Positions 9,764-19,907 of a stretch of 38,025 bases of DNA are shown piece after piece. Source of the stretch: an uncultured Eubacteriales bacterium (GTDB taxonomy: Bacteria > Bacillota > Clostridia > Oscillospirales > Oscillospiraceae); NCBI GenBank assembly GCA_900317855.1, contig ONIG01000022.1, forward strand, positions 1 to 38,025, read 5' to 3'. The position numbers were made by a program, and so were the translations under genes. Position 1 is the stretch's first letter. Each line of letters begins with the position of its first letter. The notes beneath the pieces are model-generated. The model had not been told where the DNA came from, did not search any database, and worked only from the letters and a program-made list of their open reading frames with translations.

Positions 9764-10286
9764 AGGGATCCCTCCGTTTCCACAAAAAATCGATGTTTGC
9801 GGCCGGAGTGCCTTGCGCCATTTCCGGCTGCAATATTCTTATACGACATTGCCGTGCATTTCCCTCTTTTTTTTGAAAAATGCAGAGAAAAAAATTTTAA
9901 AATCGAGTGCTAATTTTTTAACCGGAGTTTGGCCGCGGTTTTCTGCCCATTTTCTGCGGATCTCTGGGGCGGATATATATGCGTCAAGCAGAATGTTTAT
10001 GCGCTTTTTAAGAAAAGGAATGGAGGGGCACGCACCGTAAGGCAAGGTCTGACGCGGATGCAGGGATACATCGCCAGAGGGCGATGCAAAAATTTTATCC
10101 GAGGCGGGCCTTGCCCCCTCGGGCTCCCCCGCGGCGCAAATATCTTGAAACCATCTATCATTCGCGCTGCAAGGGGAAGGCTGAGAGCGTGCGCGGCGGC
10201 ACGAAAGCCCTCCCGGCTGGGAGGGCTTTGCGATACCTTATGTTATTCACTGTGCGGCGCGCATATGTACGGCGCACACCCGCCGC
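9764..10286. other. Non-coding gap with nested stem structure
   Basis: No coding region was found here. The first part (about 9838-9925) is strikingly AT-rich in a GC-rich neighbourhood. It contains a plausible plus-strand promoter, TTGAAA (9873-9878), 17 bp, TTTAAA (9896-9901). Further on, three nested stems can form: GGCAAGG 10041-10047 with CCTTGCC 10109-10115; CGGAT 10055-10059 with ATCCG 10097-10101; and CATCGCC 10069-10075 with GGCGATG 10080-10086. The gap ends with a terminator hairpin at 10204-10229. A structured RNA of about 320 bases on the plus strand is possible. No match to RNase P, tmRNA, SRP or 6S RNA core motifs was recognised. Confidence 0.45.
10204..10229. terminator. Bidirectional terminator hairpin downstream of yigZ
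   Basis: AAAGCCCTCCC, loop GGCT, GGGAGGGCTTT: a perfect 11-bp stem with A and T runs on both sides. It lies 57 bp past the yigZ stop on the minus strand. It would also end any plus-strand transcript from the gap at 9764-10286. Confidence 0.85.
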
Positions 10287-10925
10287 TCACAGGCCGGAAC
10301 CGGCGAGGGGGACGGCGCGCTCCGTCTCGCCGACGGGGCGCACGGCGCAGCGGCCGGCGGTCAGGTCGCGCACCTGCGCGGCAAAGGCCTCGCCGGCCTC
10401 CTCCGGCAGCAGGGCGCAGACCGTCACGGCGGCGGCATACTGCGTCTCCTGCACGACGCCGCCGAGTGCGGCGACGGCCGCGCGCACCGGCTCATAGAGC
10501 GCGTAGGGCGTGCTGACCTCGCAGGCGAGCCAGCGGCGCACCTCCGAGATGCCGGCGTCGGAGAGCGCGTCAGCCGCGGCGGCGGTGTACGCCCGCAGCA
10601 GGCCGCCCGTGCCGAGCAGCACGCCGCCGAAATAGCGCGTGACGACGCAGACGGCATTCGTCACGCCCGCGCGGCGGAACACCTCCAGCATCGGGATGCC
10701 GGCCGTGCCCTGCGGCTCGCCGTCGTCGGAGTAGCGCTCGGTGCCGTCGCGCAGCAGGTAGCACCAGCAGTTGTGCCGCGCGTCGTGATACTGCTTCTTG
10801 CACGCGGCGATGACCGCGCGCGCCTCGTCCTCGGAGCTGACCGGCTGCACGAGGCCCAGAAAGCGCGAGCGCTTGTCCACGTATTCCGACGCGCCGGATT
10901 TGGTCGGGATGCGGTAGCTGTCCAT
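10287..10925 (-). CDS. yigZ: YigZ/IMPACT family protein
   Basis: Protein of 212 residues of the UPF0029/IMPACT family, related to yeast Yih1 and E. coli YigZ, whose cellular role in bacteria is not settled. The N-terminal domain carries the family signature (RFLGLVQPV, then YSDDGEPQGTAGIPML and VTRYFGGVLLGTGGL). The C-terminal domain has the elongation-factor-G-like fold typical of the family. The ATG at 10925 has GAGGAGGAG just upstream and lies one base after the hflX stop, so the genes are coupled. Longer frames upstream are read-through of hflX in another frame and were not used. Confidence 0.93.
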   Translation of the reverse strand: MDSYRIPTKSGASEYVDKRSRFLGLVQPVSSEDEARAVIAACKKQYHDARHNCWCYLLRDGTERYSDDGEPQGTAGIPMLEVFRRAGVTNAVCVVTRYFGGVLLGTGGLLRAYTAAAADALSDAGISEVRRWLACEVSTPYALYEPVRAAVAALGGVVQETQYAAAVTVCALLPEEAGEAFAAQVRDLTAGRCAVRPVGETERAVPLAGSGL

Positions 10926-10926
10926 A

Positions 10927-12207
10927 TTACTCCTCCTCGCCCGGAATGACGAACGGCTCGAGCCGTGGCCACTGCTCCGGATGGATGATGACCTCGAGCG
11001 CGATGCCGTCGTCGCGGTAGTCGGTGCGCAGCACGGCGCAGTCGCGGTGCAGCGTCTCGAGCAGCGCGCCCTGCGCATACGGCAGCAGCAGCGTCACATG
11101 GTGGTCGGCCCGGCCGAGAATGGCGCGCACGCGCTCGGTCAGCTCCGCCGCGCCCTCGCCGCTGCGGGCCGAGATGCAGACGATGTTCTCCCCGTGCGGC
11201 AGGATGCCGAGGTAGGCATCGCACTTATTGAACACGCGGATGCACGGCGTCTGCGCCGCGCCGAGCTGGTCGATGAGCCGGTCGACGACGGCGGCCTGCG
11301 CCTCCCACTCGGGGTTCGAGAGGTCGATCACGTGCAGGAGCACATCGGCATACGTCAGCTCCTCAAGTGTGGCCTTGAACGCCTCGACCAGGTGCGTCGG
11401 CAGCTTGCGGATGAAGCCGACCGTGTCCGAGAGCAGCACCTCCTGCGCGGCGTCGATGCGCCAGCGGCGGGTCGTGGTGTCGAGCGTGTCGAACAGGCGG
11501 TCGTTGGCCGGGATGTCCGACCCCGTCAGGCAGTTGAGCAGCGTGGATTTGCCGGCGTTCGTATAGCCGACGAGGGCCACGACCGGCAGGGCGTTTTTCT
11601 CGCGGCGGCGGCGCTGCGTGCGGCGGATCTTGCGCACGTCCTCGAGCTCGGACTGCAGCTTCTGGATCTTGCGGCGGATGTGGCGGCGGTCGGTCTCGAG
11701 CTGCGTTTCGCCCGGGCCGCGCGTGCCGATCGGCGACGAGCCGCCCGAGGCCGTCTGCCGCACGAGGTGCGTCCACATGCCCGTCAGGCGCGGCAGCAGG
11801 TACTGATACTGCGCCAGCTCCACCTGCAGCTGGCCCTCGCGCGTCTGAGCGCGCTGGGCAAAGATGTCGAGGATCAGGCCCGAGCGGTCGAGCACGCGCA
11901 CGCCGAGCTCCTCCTCCAGCACGCGCATCTGCGACGGGGAGAGCTCGTTGTCAAACACCGCGAGGTCACAGTCGTTGGCGGTGATGAGCTCTTTGAGCTC
12001 CGCCACCTTGCCCTCGCCGAGGAAGGTGCGCGGGTCGGGTGTGGGCTTGTTCTGCAGCAGCGTCACGACGGGCTGGCCGCCGGCCGTCTCGACGAGCGCG
12101 GCGAGCTCGGCAAGGGAAATGTCCGTCGAGCGCTCGCGTTCGTCCATGCTCGCTGCGGCGAGACCGGCCAGCGCGGCGCGTTCGATCTTCTGTTCGGTAG
12201 ATTGCAT
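10927..12207 (-). CDS. hflX: GTPase HflX
   Basis: Ribosome-associated GTPase of 426 residues that splits or rescues stalled 70S ribosomes under stress. The N-terminal HflX domain (about 1-190) contains the glycine-rich segment GSSPIGTRGPGETQLETDRR. It is followed by a coiled coil and the G domain with G1 (GYTNAGKST), G3 (DTVGF) and G4 (NKCD). A short C-terminal domain ends the protein. The ATG at 12207 is preferred because AAAGGA lies 8 bases upstream; the ATG at 12216 overlaps that site. It is coupled to the yigZ gene (1-bp gap). The upstream region holds a GTCAC palindrome and tandem repeats rather than an obvious -35/-10 pair. Confidence 0.96.
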   Translation of the reverse strand: MQSTEQKIERAALAGLAAASMDERERSTDISLAELAALVETAGGQPVVTLLQNKPTPDPRTFLGEGKVAELKELITANDCDLAVFDNELSPSQMRVLEEELGVRVLDRSGLILDIFAQRAQTREGQLQVELAQYQYLLPRLTGMWTHLVRQTASGGSSPIGTRGPGETQLETDRRHIRRKIQKLQSELEDVRKIRRTQRRRREKNALPVVALVGYTNAGKSTLLNCLTGSDIPANDRLFDTLDTTTRRWRIDAAQEVLLSDTVGFIRKLPTHLVEAFKATLEELTYADVLLHVIDLSNPEWEAQAAVVDRLIDQLGAAQTPCIRVFNKCDAYLGILPHGENIVCISARSGEGAAELTERVRAILGRADHHVTLLLPYAQGALLETLHRDCAVLRTDYRDDGIALEVIIHPEQWPRLEPFVIPGEEE

Positions 12208-12267
12208 AGGGGTCATCCTTTGAAATGAATATTTATCGGTTTTGGGCTGAAATAGCGGGCGTGTCCT

Positions 12268-12279
12268 GTCACGCGTGAC
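12268..12279. promoter_or_regulatory. GTCACGCGTGAC palindrome upstream of hflX
   Basis: A perfect 12-base palindrome about 60 bp upstream of the hflX start, with a further GTCACGTGGC 12 bases away. It has the form of a dimeric regulator site. No regulator is identified. Confidence 0.35.
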
Positions 12280-12300
12280 GTAGCAGCGGCGTCACGTGGC

Positions 12301-12340
12301 ACCGTACCATACCGTACCGTACAGTACCGTACCGTATCCT
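12301..12340. repeat. Pentamer tandem repeat (ACCGT)8
   Basis: Eight consecutive 5-base units, mostly ACCGT with variants ACCAT, ACAGT and ATCCT. It lies within the gene-free stretch 12217-12720, which holds no coding region. It is about 95-130 bp upstream of hflX. Confidence 0.8.
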
Positions 12341-12418
12341 ACGCCGCAGAAAGAACCCACGCTACCAGCATATCTTACCCTGTCTCTCTCAAAGAAAGCC
12401 AAGGGGAAAGAAAGCCGC

Positions 12419-12470
12419 TGTGGAAAACCGGCGAAATTGTGGAAAACTCTGTGGAAAGATTGTGGAAAAC
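12419..12470 (+). repeat. Four DnaA-box-like TGTGGAAAA repeats
   Basis: TGTGGAAAAC at 12419-12428, 12438-12447 and 12461-12470, plus TGTGGAAAG at 12450-12458, all in one orientation. TGTGGAAAA is the complement of TTTTCCACA, which fits the relaxed DnaA box TTWTNCACA. No dnaA or dnaN gene is nearby, so this is not claimed to be oriC. Confidence 0.5.
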
Positions 12471-12664
12471 CGGATTTGCGGCGGATGGGGCCGGTGCGGG
12501 TGCAGCGCTGCGGCCGGGTGCGTTGGGGGTTGTGCCGGTGATCGGCGGACACGGTGTGGCCTGGTGCGCGTTTGCGGCTGGGTGCGTGATGGCGGCTGTG
12601 CGGTGCAGGGCGCGGGTGCAGCGCAGGGCGCGCTGGCTGGCTTTCTCGCTGGGAGAAAAATTTC

Positions 12665-12694
12665 TTGACAAGTTATGCAAAAGCATACTAGACT
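12665..12694 (+). promoter_or_regulatory. Orphan plus-strand promoter with internal palindrome
   Basis: TTGACA (12665-12670), an 18-bp spacer and TAGACT (12689-12694). The spacer contains the palindrome TATGC-AAAA-GCATA (12674-12687), as in promoters governed by a dimeric regulator. No plus-strand gene follows; it would transcribe antisense to the EamA gene. Confidence 0.45.
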
Positions 12695-12720
12695 GGAAGT
12701 GGGGCAAAGGCCGGGGCCAT

Positions 12721-13665
12721 TCACGACGGGGACAGCGGTTCGGCGCTCTCGGCGGTATCCGGCACCGTGGGCGCGGCGAAGCGCTGCACGCCCCAGATAC
12801 CGACGAGGATGACGGCCGAGGCCACGGCGCTGACCCAGCCGAACGGCTCGCGCAGGAGGAGCACCCCGGCGAGCACGGACACGACGGTCGAGAAGTTGAT
12901 GAGCGCTGCGGTGCGCGCGACGGGCAGCACCTCCAGCGCCCGGTTGAGCGCGAGGTAGGACAGCACCGAGGCCACCACGCTCAAAAACACGATGGCGAGC
13001 GCAAACGGCGCGTGCGTCATCGGCAGCACGACGGCACGCAGGTCGTGCCGGTGCTCGAGCACGGACAGCACCCCGAACGCAGCGGCACCCATGCCGCAGG
13101 TGATGTACGTGCGCTCAAAGGCGGTGAAGCTGCCCGAGCACGCGCGGCAGGCTACCATGTAGCCCGCACCGGCAAAGACTGTGCCGAGCAGGACAAGAAA
13201 GCCGGGAAAACTCCCCGCGCCGATGCCGGTGGCGTAGACGGCCAGCACGATCACCCCCGCGACGGAGAGGACCGAGAACACGACCTGCCGCCGCGTGGCC
13301 TTTTCGTGCAGGAAGACCGCCCCGTAGACGAGCGAGCACAGCGGGATGAGCGCGACCATGACGCCGGAAAACGACGTGCTCGTGAGCTTGAGCCCATACT
13401 GCTCGCAGGGGAAGTAGAGCACGGGCTCGAACAGGCCGGCCAGCAGTACGGGCCAGAGCCTCCGGCCGCACAGACGCACGGGGAAGCGCCCCGTCAGGCG
13501 CAGCAGATTCAGCAGCGCAAACGCCAGCGCAAAGCGCCAGAACAGCAGCACGAACGGCGTGCCGTAGTCCTGCGCGATGCGCGAGGCGAGGAACGTGAAG
13601 CCCCAGATGAAATACGTGAACGCGGCGAGCCAGAACGCGCCCGCCGCCGAGAGGGTGCGGTGCAA
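12721..13665 (-). CDS. EamA/DMT-family transporter
   Basis: Inner-membrane protein of 314 residues of the drug/metabolite transporter superfamily. It shows two EamA repeats with about ten hydrophobic segments, from FWLAAFTYFIWGFTFLASRI at the start to SAVASAVILVGIWGVQRF near the end. A typical EamA stretch is visible (SGVMVALIPLCSLVYGAVFL). The substrate cannot be told from sequence. The likely start is a TTG at 13665 with AGAAGG about 9 bases upstream, 5 bp after the upstream metallo-hydrolase stop. No ATG or GTG fits before the first membrane segment. It is probably co-transcribed with that gene. The open frame continues far upstream without a stop, but only this part resembles a protein family. 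Confidence 0.88.
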   Translation of the reverse strand: MHRTLSAAGAFWLAAFTYFIWGFTFLASRIAQDYGTPFVLLFWRFALAFALLNLLRLTGRFPVRLCGRRLWPVLLAGLFEPVLYFPCEQYGLKLTSTSFSGVMVALIPLCSLVYGAVFLHEKATRRQVVFSVLSVAGVIVLAVYATGIGAGSFPGFLVLLGTVFAGAGYMVACRACSGSFTAFERTYITCGMGAAAFGVLSVLEHRHDLRAVVLPMTHAPFALAIVFLSVVASVLSYLALNRALEVLPVARTAALINFSTVVSVLAGVLLLREPFGWVSAVASAVILVGIWGVQRFAAPTVPDTAESAEPLSPS

Positions 13666-13670
13666 GGGGA

Positions 13671-14600
13671 TCAGCCTTCTTTCTCGGTGGTAAAGGTGAG
13701 GTTGACCCCGTCGGAGCGGCAGACGATCGTGCCGTTGAGGTCCGTGCGGTAGACGGTCACGTCCGCGTCGCGCAGGCGGCTGAGCGTGTCGTCGTGCGGG
13801 TGGCCGTACTCGTTGTCCGCGCCGCAGCTGATGACGGCGTACTTCGGCTGCGCCTCGTACAGCAGGCGGTAGCCCGTGGAGGTGCGGCTGCCGTGGTGGC
13901 CGGCCTTGATGACGTCGCAGCGGACGTTTTCGCCCGCGTCGAGCACGTCCGTCTCGCTCTCGTACTCGGCGTCGCCGGTGAAGAGGAAGGCGCTGCTGCC
14001 GTAGTCCACGCGCAGGATGAGGCTCTGGTTGTTGACGTCGCTGTAGTGCTGCTGCGGGCCGAGGACGGTCACGGTCGCGCTGCCGAGGGCGAACGTGTCG
14101 CCCACGTCCGGCACGGTGATGGCGAGGTTCGCCGTTTCGGCCGCGCGCATGACGCGCTGGAACGCGCCGTTGCTGCTCGAGGTGACGGAGCTGTAGAGCG
14201 TGCGCACCGGGAAGGCCGCGATGACGGCCCGCATGCCGCCGCAGTGGTCGGCGTGCGCGTGCGTGCAGACGAGGTAGTCGATGGCCGTCACGCCGTGCTG
14301 CTTGAGGTAGGCCGTGATCTTGTTGGCCTGGTTGCCCTCGGCCGCGTCGATGAGCATGACCTGCCCGTCGCACTGCAGCAGGGTACAGTCGCCCTGACCG
14401 ACGTCGAGATACGTCACGGTCAGCCCGTCGCCGGGCATAGCCGTCGCGGTGACGCCGGGCGCGGCCGTGGCGCTGGGGTCGGCGGCATGGTCGCGGCCGT
14501 AGCCGAACCAGGTGGCGAGGCCCGCGATGATGAGCGCGAGCACGATGGTGATCAGATGATTTTTGGCCTGCGAATTGCGGCCGCGAGTGGGTTGGGCCAT
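13671..14600 (-). CDS. ComEC-like MBL-fold hydrolase, membrane anchored
   Basis: Protein of 309 residues with one N-terminal membrane segment (about 16-33, ITIVLALIIAGLATWFGY) and an outside metallo-beta-lactamase domain. The metal motif THAHADHCGG and the later GDAE and GHHGS motifs are all present. LTVTYLDVGQGDCTLLQ at the domain start is typical of ComEC/Rec2-type and related MBL proteins. It lacks the ComEC membrane channel, so it is not ComEC itself. Such stand-alone proteins are common in Firmicutes and are often suspected of being secreted nucleases or phosphodiesterases; the substrate is unknown. The ATG has AGGAG about 9 bases upstream. It is followed by the EamA gene after 5 bp. Confidence 0.88.
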   Translation of the reverse strand: MAQPTRGRNSQAKNHLITIVLALIIAGLATWFGYGRDHAADPSATAAPGVTATAMPGDGLTVTYLDVGQGDCTLLQCDGQVMLIDAAEGNQANKITAYLKQHGVTAIDYLVCTHAHADHCGGMRAVIAAFPVRTLYSSVTSSSNGAFQRVMRAAETANLAITVPDVGDTFALGSATVTVLGPQQHYSDVNNQSLILRVDYGSSAFLFTGDAEYESETDVLDAGENVRCDVIKAGHHGSRTSTGYRLLYEAQPKYAVISCGADNEYGHPHDDTLSRLRDADVTVYRTDLNGTIVCRSDGVNLTFTTEKEG

Positions 14601-14680
14601 GGGTCACATCTCCTGTTTGATGATAAAAGGGCGGGGGCACCGTTCGATATTGCGGCGCGTGCAGGGCTCGCACCCCTCGT

Positions 14681-14745
14681 CTTCTCCTTGCGGGAGCGGC
14701 CGGAGTGCGCGATGCCTTCCCCTCAAGGGGAAGGCTTGAAAATGT
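14681..14745. repeat. Dispersed hairpin repeat, copy 1
   Basis: CTTCTCCTTGCGG, then the hairpin GCCTTCCCC-TCAA-GGGGAAGGC (14714-14735), followed by TTGAAAATG. The same module recurs at 28529-28565 and 35828-35893. It lies between the atp operon and the MBL gene. Confidence 0.75.
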
Positions 14746-14748
14746 GCA

Positions 14749-14782
14749 AAAATGTCTGCGTAAGCGAATACGCAGACATTTT
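14749..14782 (-). terminator. Terminator of the atp operon
   Basis: AAAATGTCTGCGTA and its perfect complement (14769-14782) form a 14-bp stem with a 6-base loop. On the minus strand it is followed by TTTTTGC. It is 73 bp past the atpC stop and may work in both directions. Confidence 0.88.
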
Positions 14783-14855
14783 CTCATATCCCAGGCGAAA
14801 ATGCAACCCCACCGCTGTCCGTTGAATGGGACAGTGCAGAGGATTTCCCGCCTTT

Positions 14856-15272
14856 TTATCCGTTTTTGCGCCAGAGCCGGACTGCGTGGATGCGCGCGCG
14901 GGCGCGCTCCTGGGCCGCTTCGGCCGTGGAGACGTTCATCTCCATGCCGCGGGCCTCGAGATCCGACTCGGCCCGGCGCAGCGCCGCCTCGGCGCGCGGC
15001 AGGTCGATGTCGGGCGCGGGCTCGGCCGTGCGGGCGAGCACGGTCACGGTGTTGGCCGCGACGTTCACGGTGCCGGGGCTCACGGCGCAGTAGTGCTCCG
15101 CGCCGCCGGAAGTATAGCGCACGACGCCGCTCACGAGCGCGCCGAGCAGCGGCGCGTGGCCCGGCAGGATGCCGGCTTCCCCGTCGGCGAGGGGGAGCGT
15201 GACCTGCGCGGCCTGCGTGTCCACGGCCGCGCCGCCGGCCGTGACGATCTCCAGATGCAGTGTGTCCGCCAT
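14856..15272 (-). CDS. atpC: ATP synthase F1 epsilon subunit
   Basis: Epsilon subunit of 138 residues, part of the rotating central stalk and an inhibitor of ATP hydrolysis. The N-terminal beta-sandwich is visible (LHLEIVTAGG, then PLADGEAGILPGHAPLL, the family signature). The C-terminal two-helix region follows (AEAALRRAESDLE, AAQERARARIHAV). The ATG at 15272 has GAGGTG a few bases upstream and is 8 bp after the atpD stop. A longer frame upstream is read-through of atpD in another frame. It is the last gene of the atp operon. Confidence 0.95.
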   Translation of the reverse strand: MADTLHLEIVTAGGAAVDTQAAQVTLPLADGEAGILPGHAPLLGALVSGVVRYTSGGAEHYCAVSPGTVNVAANTVTVLARTAEPAPDIDLPRAEAALRRAESDLEARGMEMNVSTAEAAQERARARIHAVRLWRKNG

Positions 15273-15280
15273 GGCGCACC

Positions 15281-17582
<2,302 letters not shown>

Positions 17583-17622
17583 GGGGCGTCAACTCCTTTC
17601 TGCCGGCGGCGGGGATGATGGT

Positions 17623-19869
17623 TCATAGATTCTTCAGGGTCTCGGCGGCGAGCTCACGCAGGCGCTCGAGCGCCTCGGGCGGCAGCTTTTTGCCGCTGTG
17701 CACGAGGTCGTGCAGCTCCGGATACGTCCGGTGGATGCGCGCGAGCAGGGCGTCTGCGTAGCGCGGCACGTCCTCGACGGCGATCGTGTCCGTGTACCCC
17801 TCGCCGGCGGCGAAGAGCACCGCGACCTGATCGGCCGCGTCCATGGGCGCGTACTGCGGCTGCTTTAAGAGCTCGGTCATGCGGCTGCCGCGCGCGAGCG
17901 TGTCGCGCGTGGCCTTGTCGAGGTCGGAGCCGAACTGCGCGAACGACGCCAGCTCCCGGTACTGCGCCAGGTCCATGCGCAGCCGGCTGGCGACTTGCTT
18001 CATGGCGCCGAGCTGCGCCGCGCCGCCGACACGCGACACGGACAGGCCCACGTTGATGGCCGGGCGCACACCGGCGTGGAACAGGTCCGTCTCGAGGAAG
18101 ATCTGCCCGTCGGTGATGGAGATGACATTCGTCGGGATATAGGCCGAGATATCGCCCGCCTGCGTCTCAATGATGGGCAGGGCGGTCATGCTGCCGCCGC
18201 CGGCTTCCTCGCTCAGGCGCGCGGCGCGCTCGAGCAGGCGCGAGTGCAGATAAAACACGTCGCCGGGGTAGGCCTCGCGTCCGGGCGGACGCTGCAGCAG
18301 CAGAGAGATCTCACGGTAGGCCACGGCCTGCTTCGACAGGTCGTCGTAGACGATGAGCACGTCGCGCCCGCGGTACATGAAGTACTCGCCGATGGCGGCG
18401 CCCGCGTAGGGCGCAATGTAGAGCATGGGCGCGGTCTCGGACGCGTGCGCGCACACGACGGTGGTGTAGGCCATGGCGCCGCGGTCGCGCAGCTTCTGCA
18501 CGACGCCCGCGACGGTCGATTCCTTCTGGCCGATGGCGACGTAGATGCACAGCACGCCGGTGTCCTTCTGGTTGAGGATGGCGTCGATGGCGATGGCGGT
18601 CTTGCCGGTCTGCCGGTCGCCGATGATGAGCTCGCGCTGGCCGCGGCCGATGGGCACGAGCGCGTCGATGGCCTTGATGCCGGTCTGCAGCGGGACGCTC
18701 ACGCCCTTGCGCGCGATGACGCCGGGCGCGGGGCTCTCGATGGCGCGGCGCTCCGCCGTGCGGATGGGGCCGAGCCCGTCGATCGGGCGGCCGAGCGCGT
18801 CGACGACGCGGCCGGTCATCTCTTCGCCCACGGGCACGGACATGATCTGCCCCGTGCGGCGCACGTGGTCGCCCTCCTGCAGGTGGCCGTAGGGCCCGAG
18901 CAGCACGACGCCGATGTCCTCGCGGCCGAGGTCCATGACCATGCCGCGCAGCGTGCCGTCAAAGGCCAGCAGCTCGCCGGCCATGACGTCGGCCAGGCCG
19001 CGGATGCGGCAGATGCCGTCCGACAGGCTCGTCACGACGCCGGTCTGGAACACGTCGATGGCGACGTGCGTGTCCGCGAGCTTGGCGCGGATGCACGCGG
19101 CCAGATCGGGCTGTTCGTCCGAGGTGTGCAGGACGCTGTTGGCCGCGTCCTGCTCGAGCAGGTCGAGCGCGTGGCGCAGCGTGCCGTCATAGTGCGTGTC
19201 GCCGATGCGCAGGCAGATGCCGCCGATCAGCTCCGGGCGCACGGTCGTCATGCACGTGACGTGGCCGTAGGCGCGCGTGAGTGTGTCCGTCAGCGACCGG
19301 AGCGCGGCGGCGGGCAGCGGCTCGGCCGATTCGACCGTCACGGTCAGCGTGCCGGTCTCGGCGAGGGCGAGCGCGTCGCTCGGCTGGGTGGTCAGATGCT
19401 CGCCGATGTGGGCGAGGAAGTCGTCGATCAGTTTTGCGCGCGCGGGTGCGAACGCGTCCTGCGCCAGCACACCGGCGGCAGCGGCCGTGATGCGGCCGAT
19501 GGCCGCGTCGCTCACGCGGTCCTCCATGTCGCGGCGCAGCTGCGCCTCGGTCTGCTGCGCGCTGCGGCGCACGGCCTCGGCCTGACGGGCGGTCTCGGAG
19601 TCGGCGGCTGCGGTGTTGGCCGCCGCCTGACGCTGCGCGTCCGCGAGCTGGCACTGTGCCTGCGCGTCGGCCGCCTGCTGCGCCTCGGCAATGTCCTCGG
19701 CGGTGTGGCGGGCCTGATCCTGCGCGTCGGCCGCACGGCCGAGCGCGTCGGCAATGCGCTCCTTCCGGTCGCGGAAGAGCTTGCGGATACGCTTGCGCGT
19801 CAGGAAAAACAGCGCGCCTGCCAGCAGCAGGAAGTTGAAGACGGGGCCGATGGCTCTCAGAAATTCCAT
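17623..19869 (-). CDS. atpA: Fused ATP synthase b - delta C-terminal domain - alpha subunit
   Basis: Single open frame of 748 residues joining three ATP synthase parts. Residues 1-160 form a b-type stalk: a membrane segment (about 8-24), a basic turn, a long Ala/Gln/Glu coiled coil, and a typical b ending ([17 protein letters not shown]). Residues about 170-245 match the delta C-terminal domain ([28 protein letters not shown]). The delta N-terminal helical domain is absent. Residues about 254-748 are alpha, nearly complete: Walker A GDRQTGKT at 417-424, [15 protein letters not shown] with the Arg finger at 613, and [16 protein letters not shown] with GGGGG upstream. No in-frame ATG, GTG or TTG with a ribosome site was seen at the delta-alpha joint. 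It sits exactly where atpF'-atpH-atpA would be. A separate b subunit (atpF) is present, but no separate atpH or atpA. Mycobacterial b-delta fusions are known; this one adds alpha. Confidence 0.93.
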   Translation of the reverse strand: MEFLRAIGPVFNFLLLAGALFFLTRKRIRKLFRDRKERIADALGRAADAQDQARHTAEDIAEAQQAADAQAQCQLADAQRQAAANTAAADSETARQAEAVRRSAQQTEAQLRRDMEDRVSDAAIGRITAAAAGVLAQDAFAPARAKLIDDFLAHIGEHLTTQPSDALALAETGTLTVTVESAEPLPAAALRSLTDTLTRAYGHVTCMTTVRPELIGGICLRIGDTHYDGTLRHALDLLEQDAANSVLHTSDEQPDLAACIRAKLADTHVAIDVFQTGVVTSLSDGICRIRGLADVMAGELLAFDGTLRGMVMDLGREDIGVVLLGPYGHLQEGDHVRRTGQIMSVPVGEEMTGRVVDALGRPIDGLGPIRTAERRAIESPAPGVIARKGVSVPLQTGIKAIDALVPIGRGQRELIIGDRQTGKTAIAIDAILNQKDTGVLCIYVAIGQKESTVAGVVQKLRDRGAMAYTTVVCAHASETAPMLYIAPYAGAAIGEYFMYRGRDVLIVYDDLSKQAVAYREISLLLQRPPGREAYPGDVFYLHSRLLERAARLSEEAGGGSMTALPIIETQAGDISAYIPTNVISITDGQIFLETDLFHAGVRPAINVGLSVSRVGGAAQLGAMKQVASRLRMDLAQYRELASFAQFGSDLDKATRDTLARGSRMTELLKQPQYAPMDAADQVAVLFAAGEGYTDTIAVEDVPRYADALLARIHRTYPELHDLVHSGKKLPPEALERLRELAAETLKNL

Positions 19870-19907
19870 GGCGTCGGCGCCCCCTTTCGATTCATTTCAT
19901 GCATGGT

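Noticed and set aside
9905..9913. GAGTGCTAA, a perfect half of a CIRCE operator
   Set aside because: The partner half TTAGCACTC is absent at the 9-base spacing, and no heat-shock gene follows.
10172..10195. GGCTGAGAGCG resembling the start of a TPP riboswitch
   Set aside because: The other conserved TPP segment (ACCTGAT and following) is missing, and no thiamine gene lies downstream.
12419..12470. Chromosomal origin of replication
   Set aside because: DnaA-like boxes alone are not enough: no dnaA, dnaN, recF or AT-rich unwinding element is next to them, and gene strand bias does not switch here.
12721..15279. One 852-codon minus-strand frame covering the EamA gene, the MBL gene and part of atpC
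   Set aside because: Only the last 314 codons match a protein family. The upstream part is the MBL and atpC genes read in the wrong frame, with Arg-rich nonsense.
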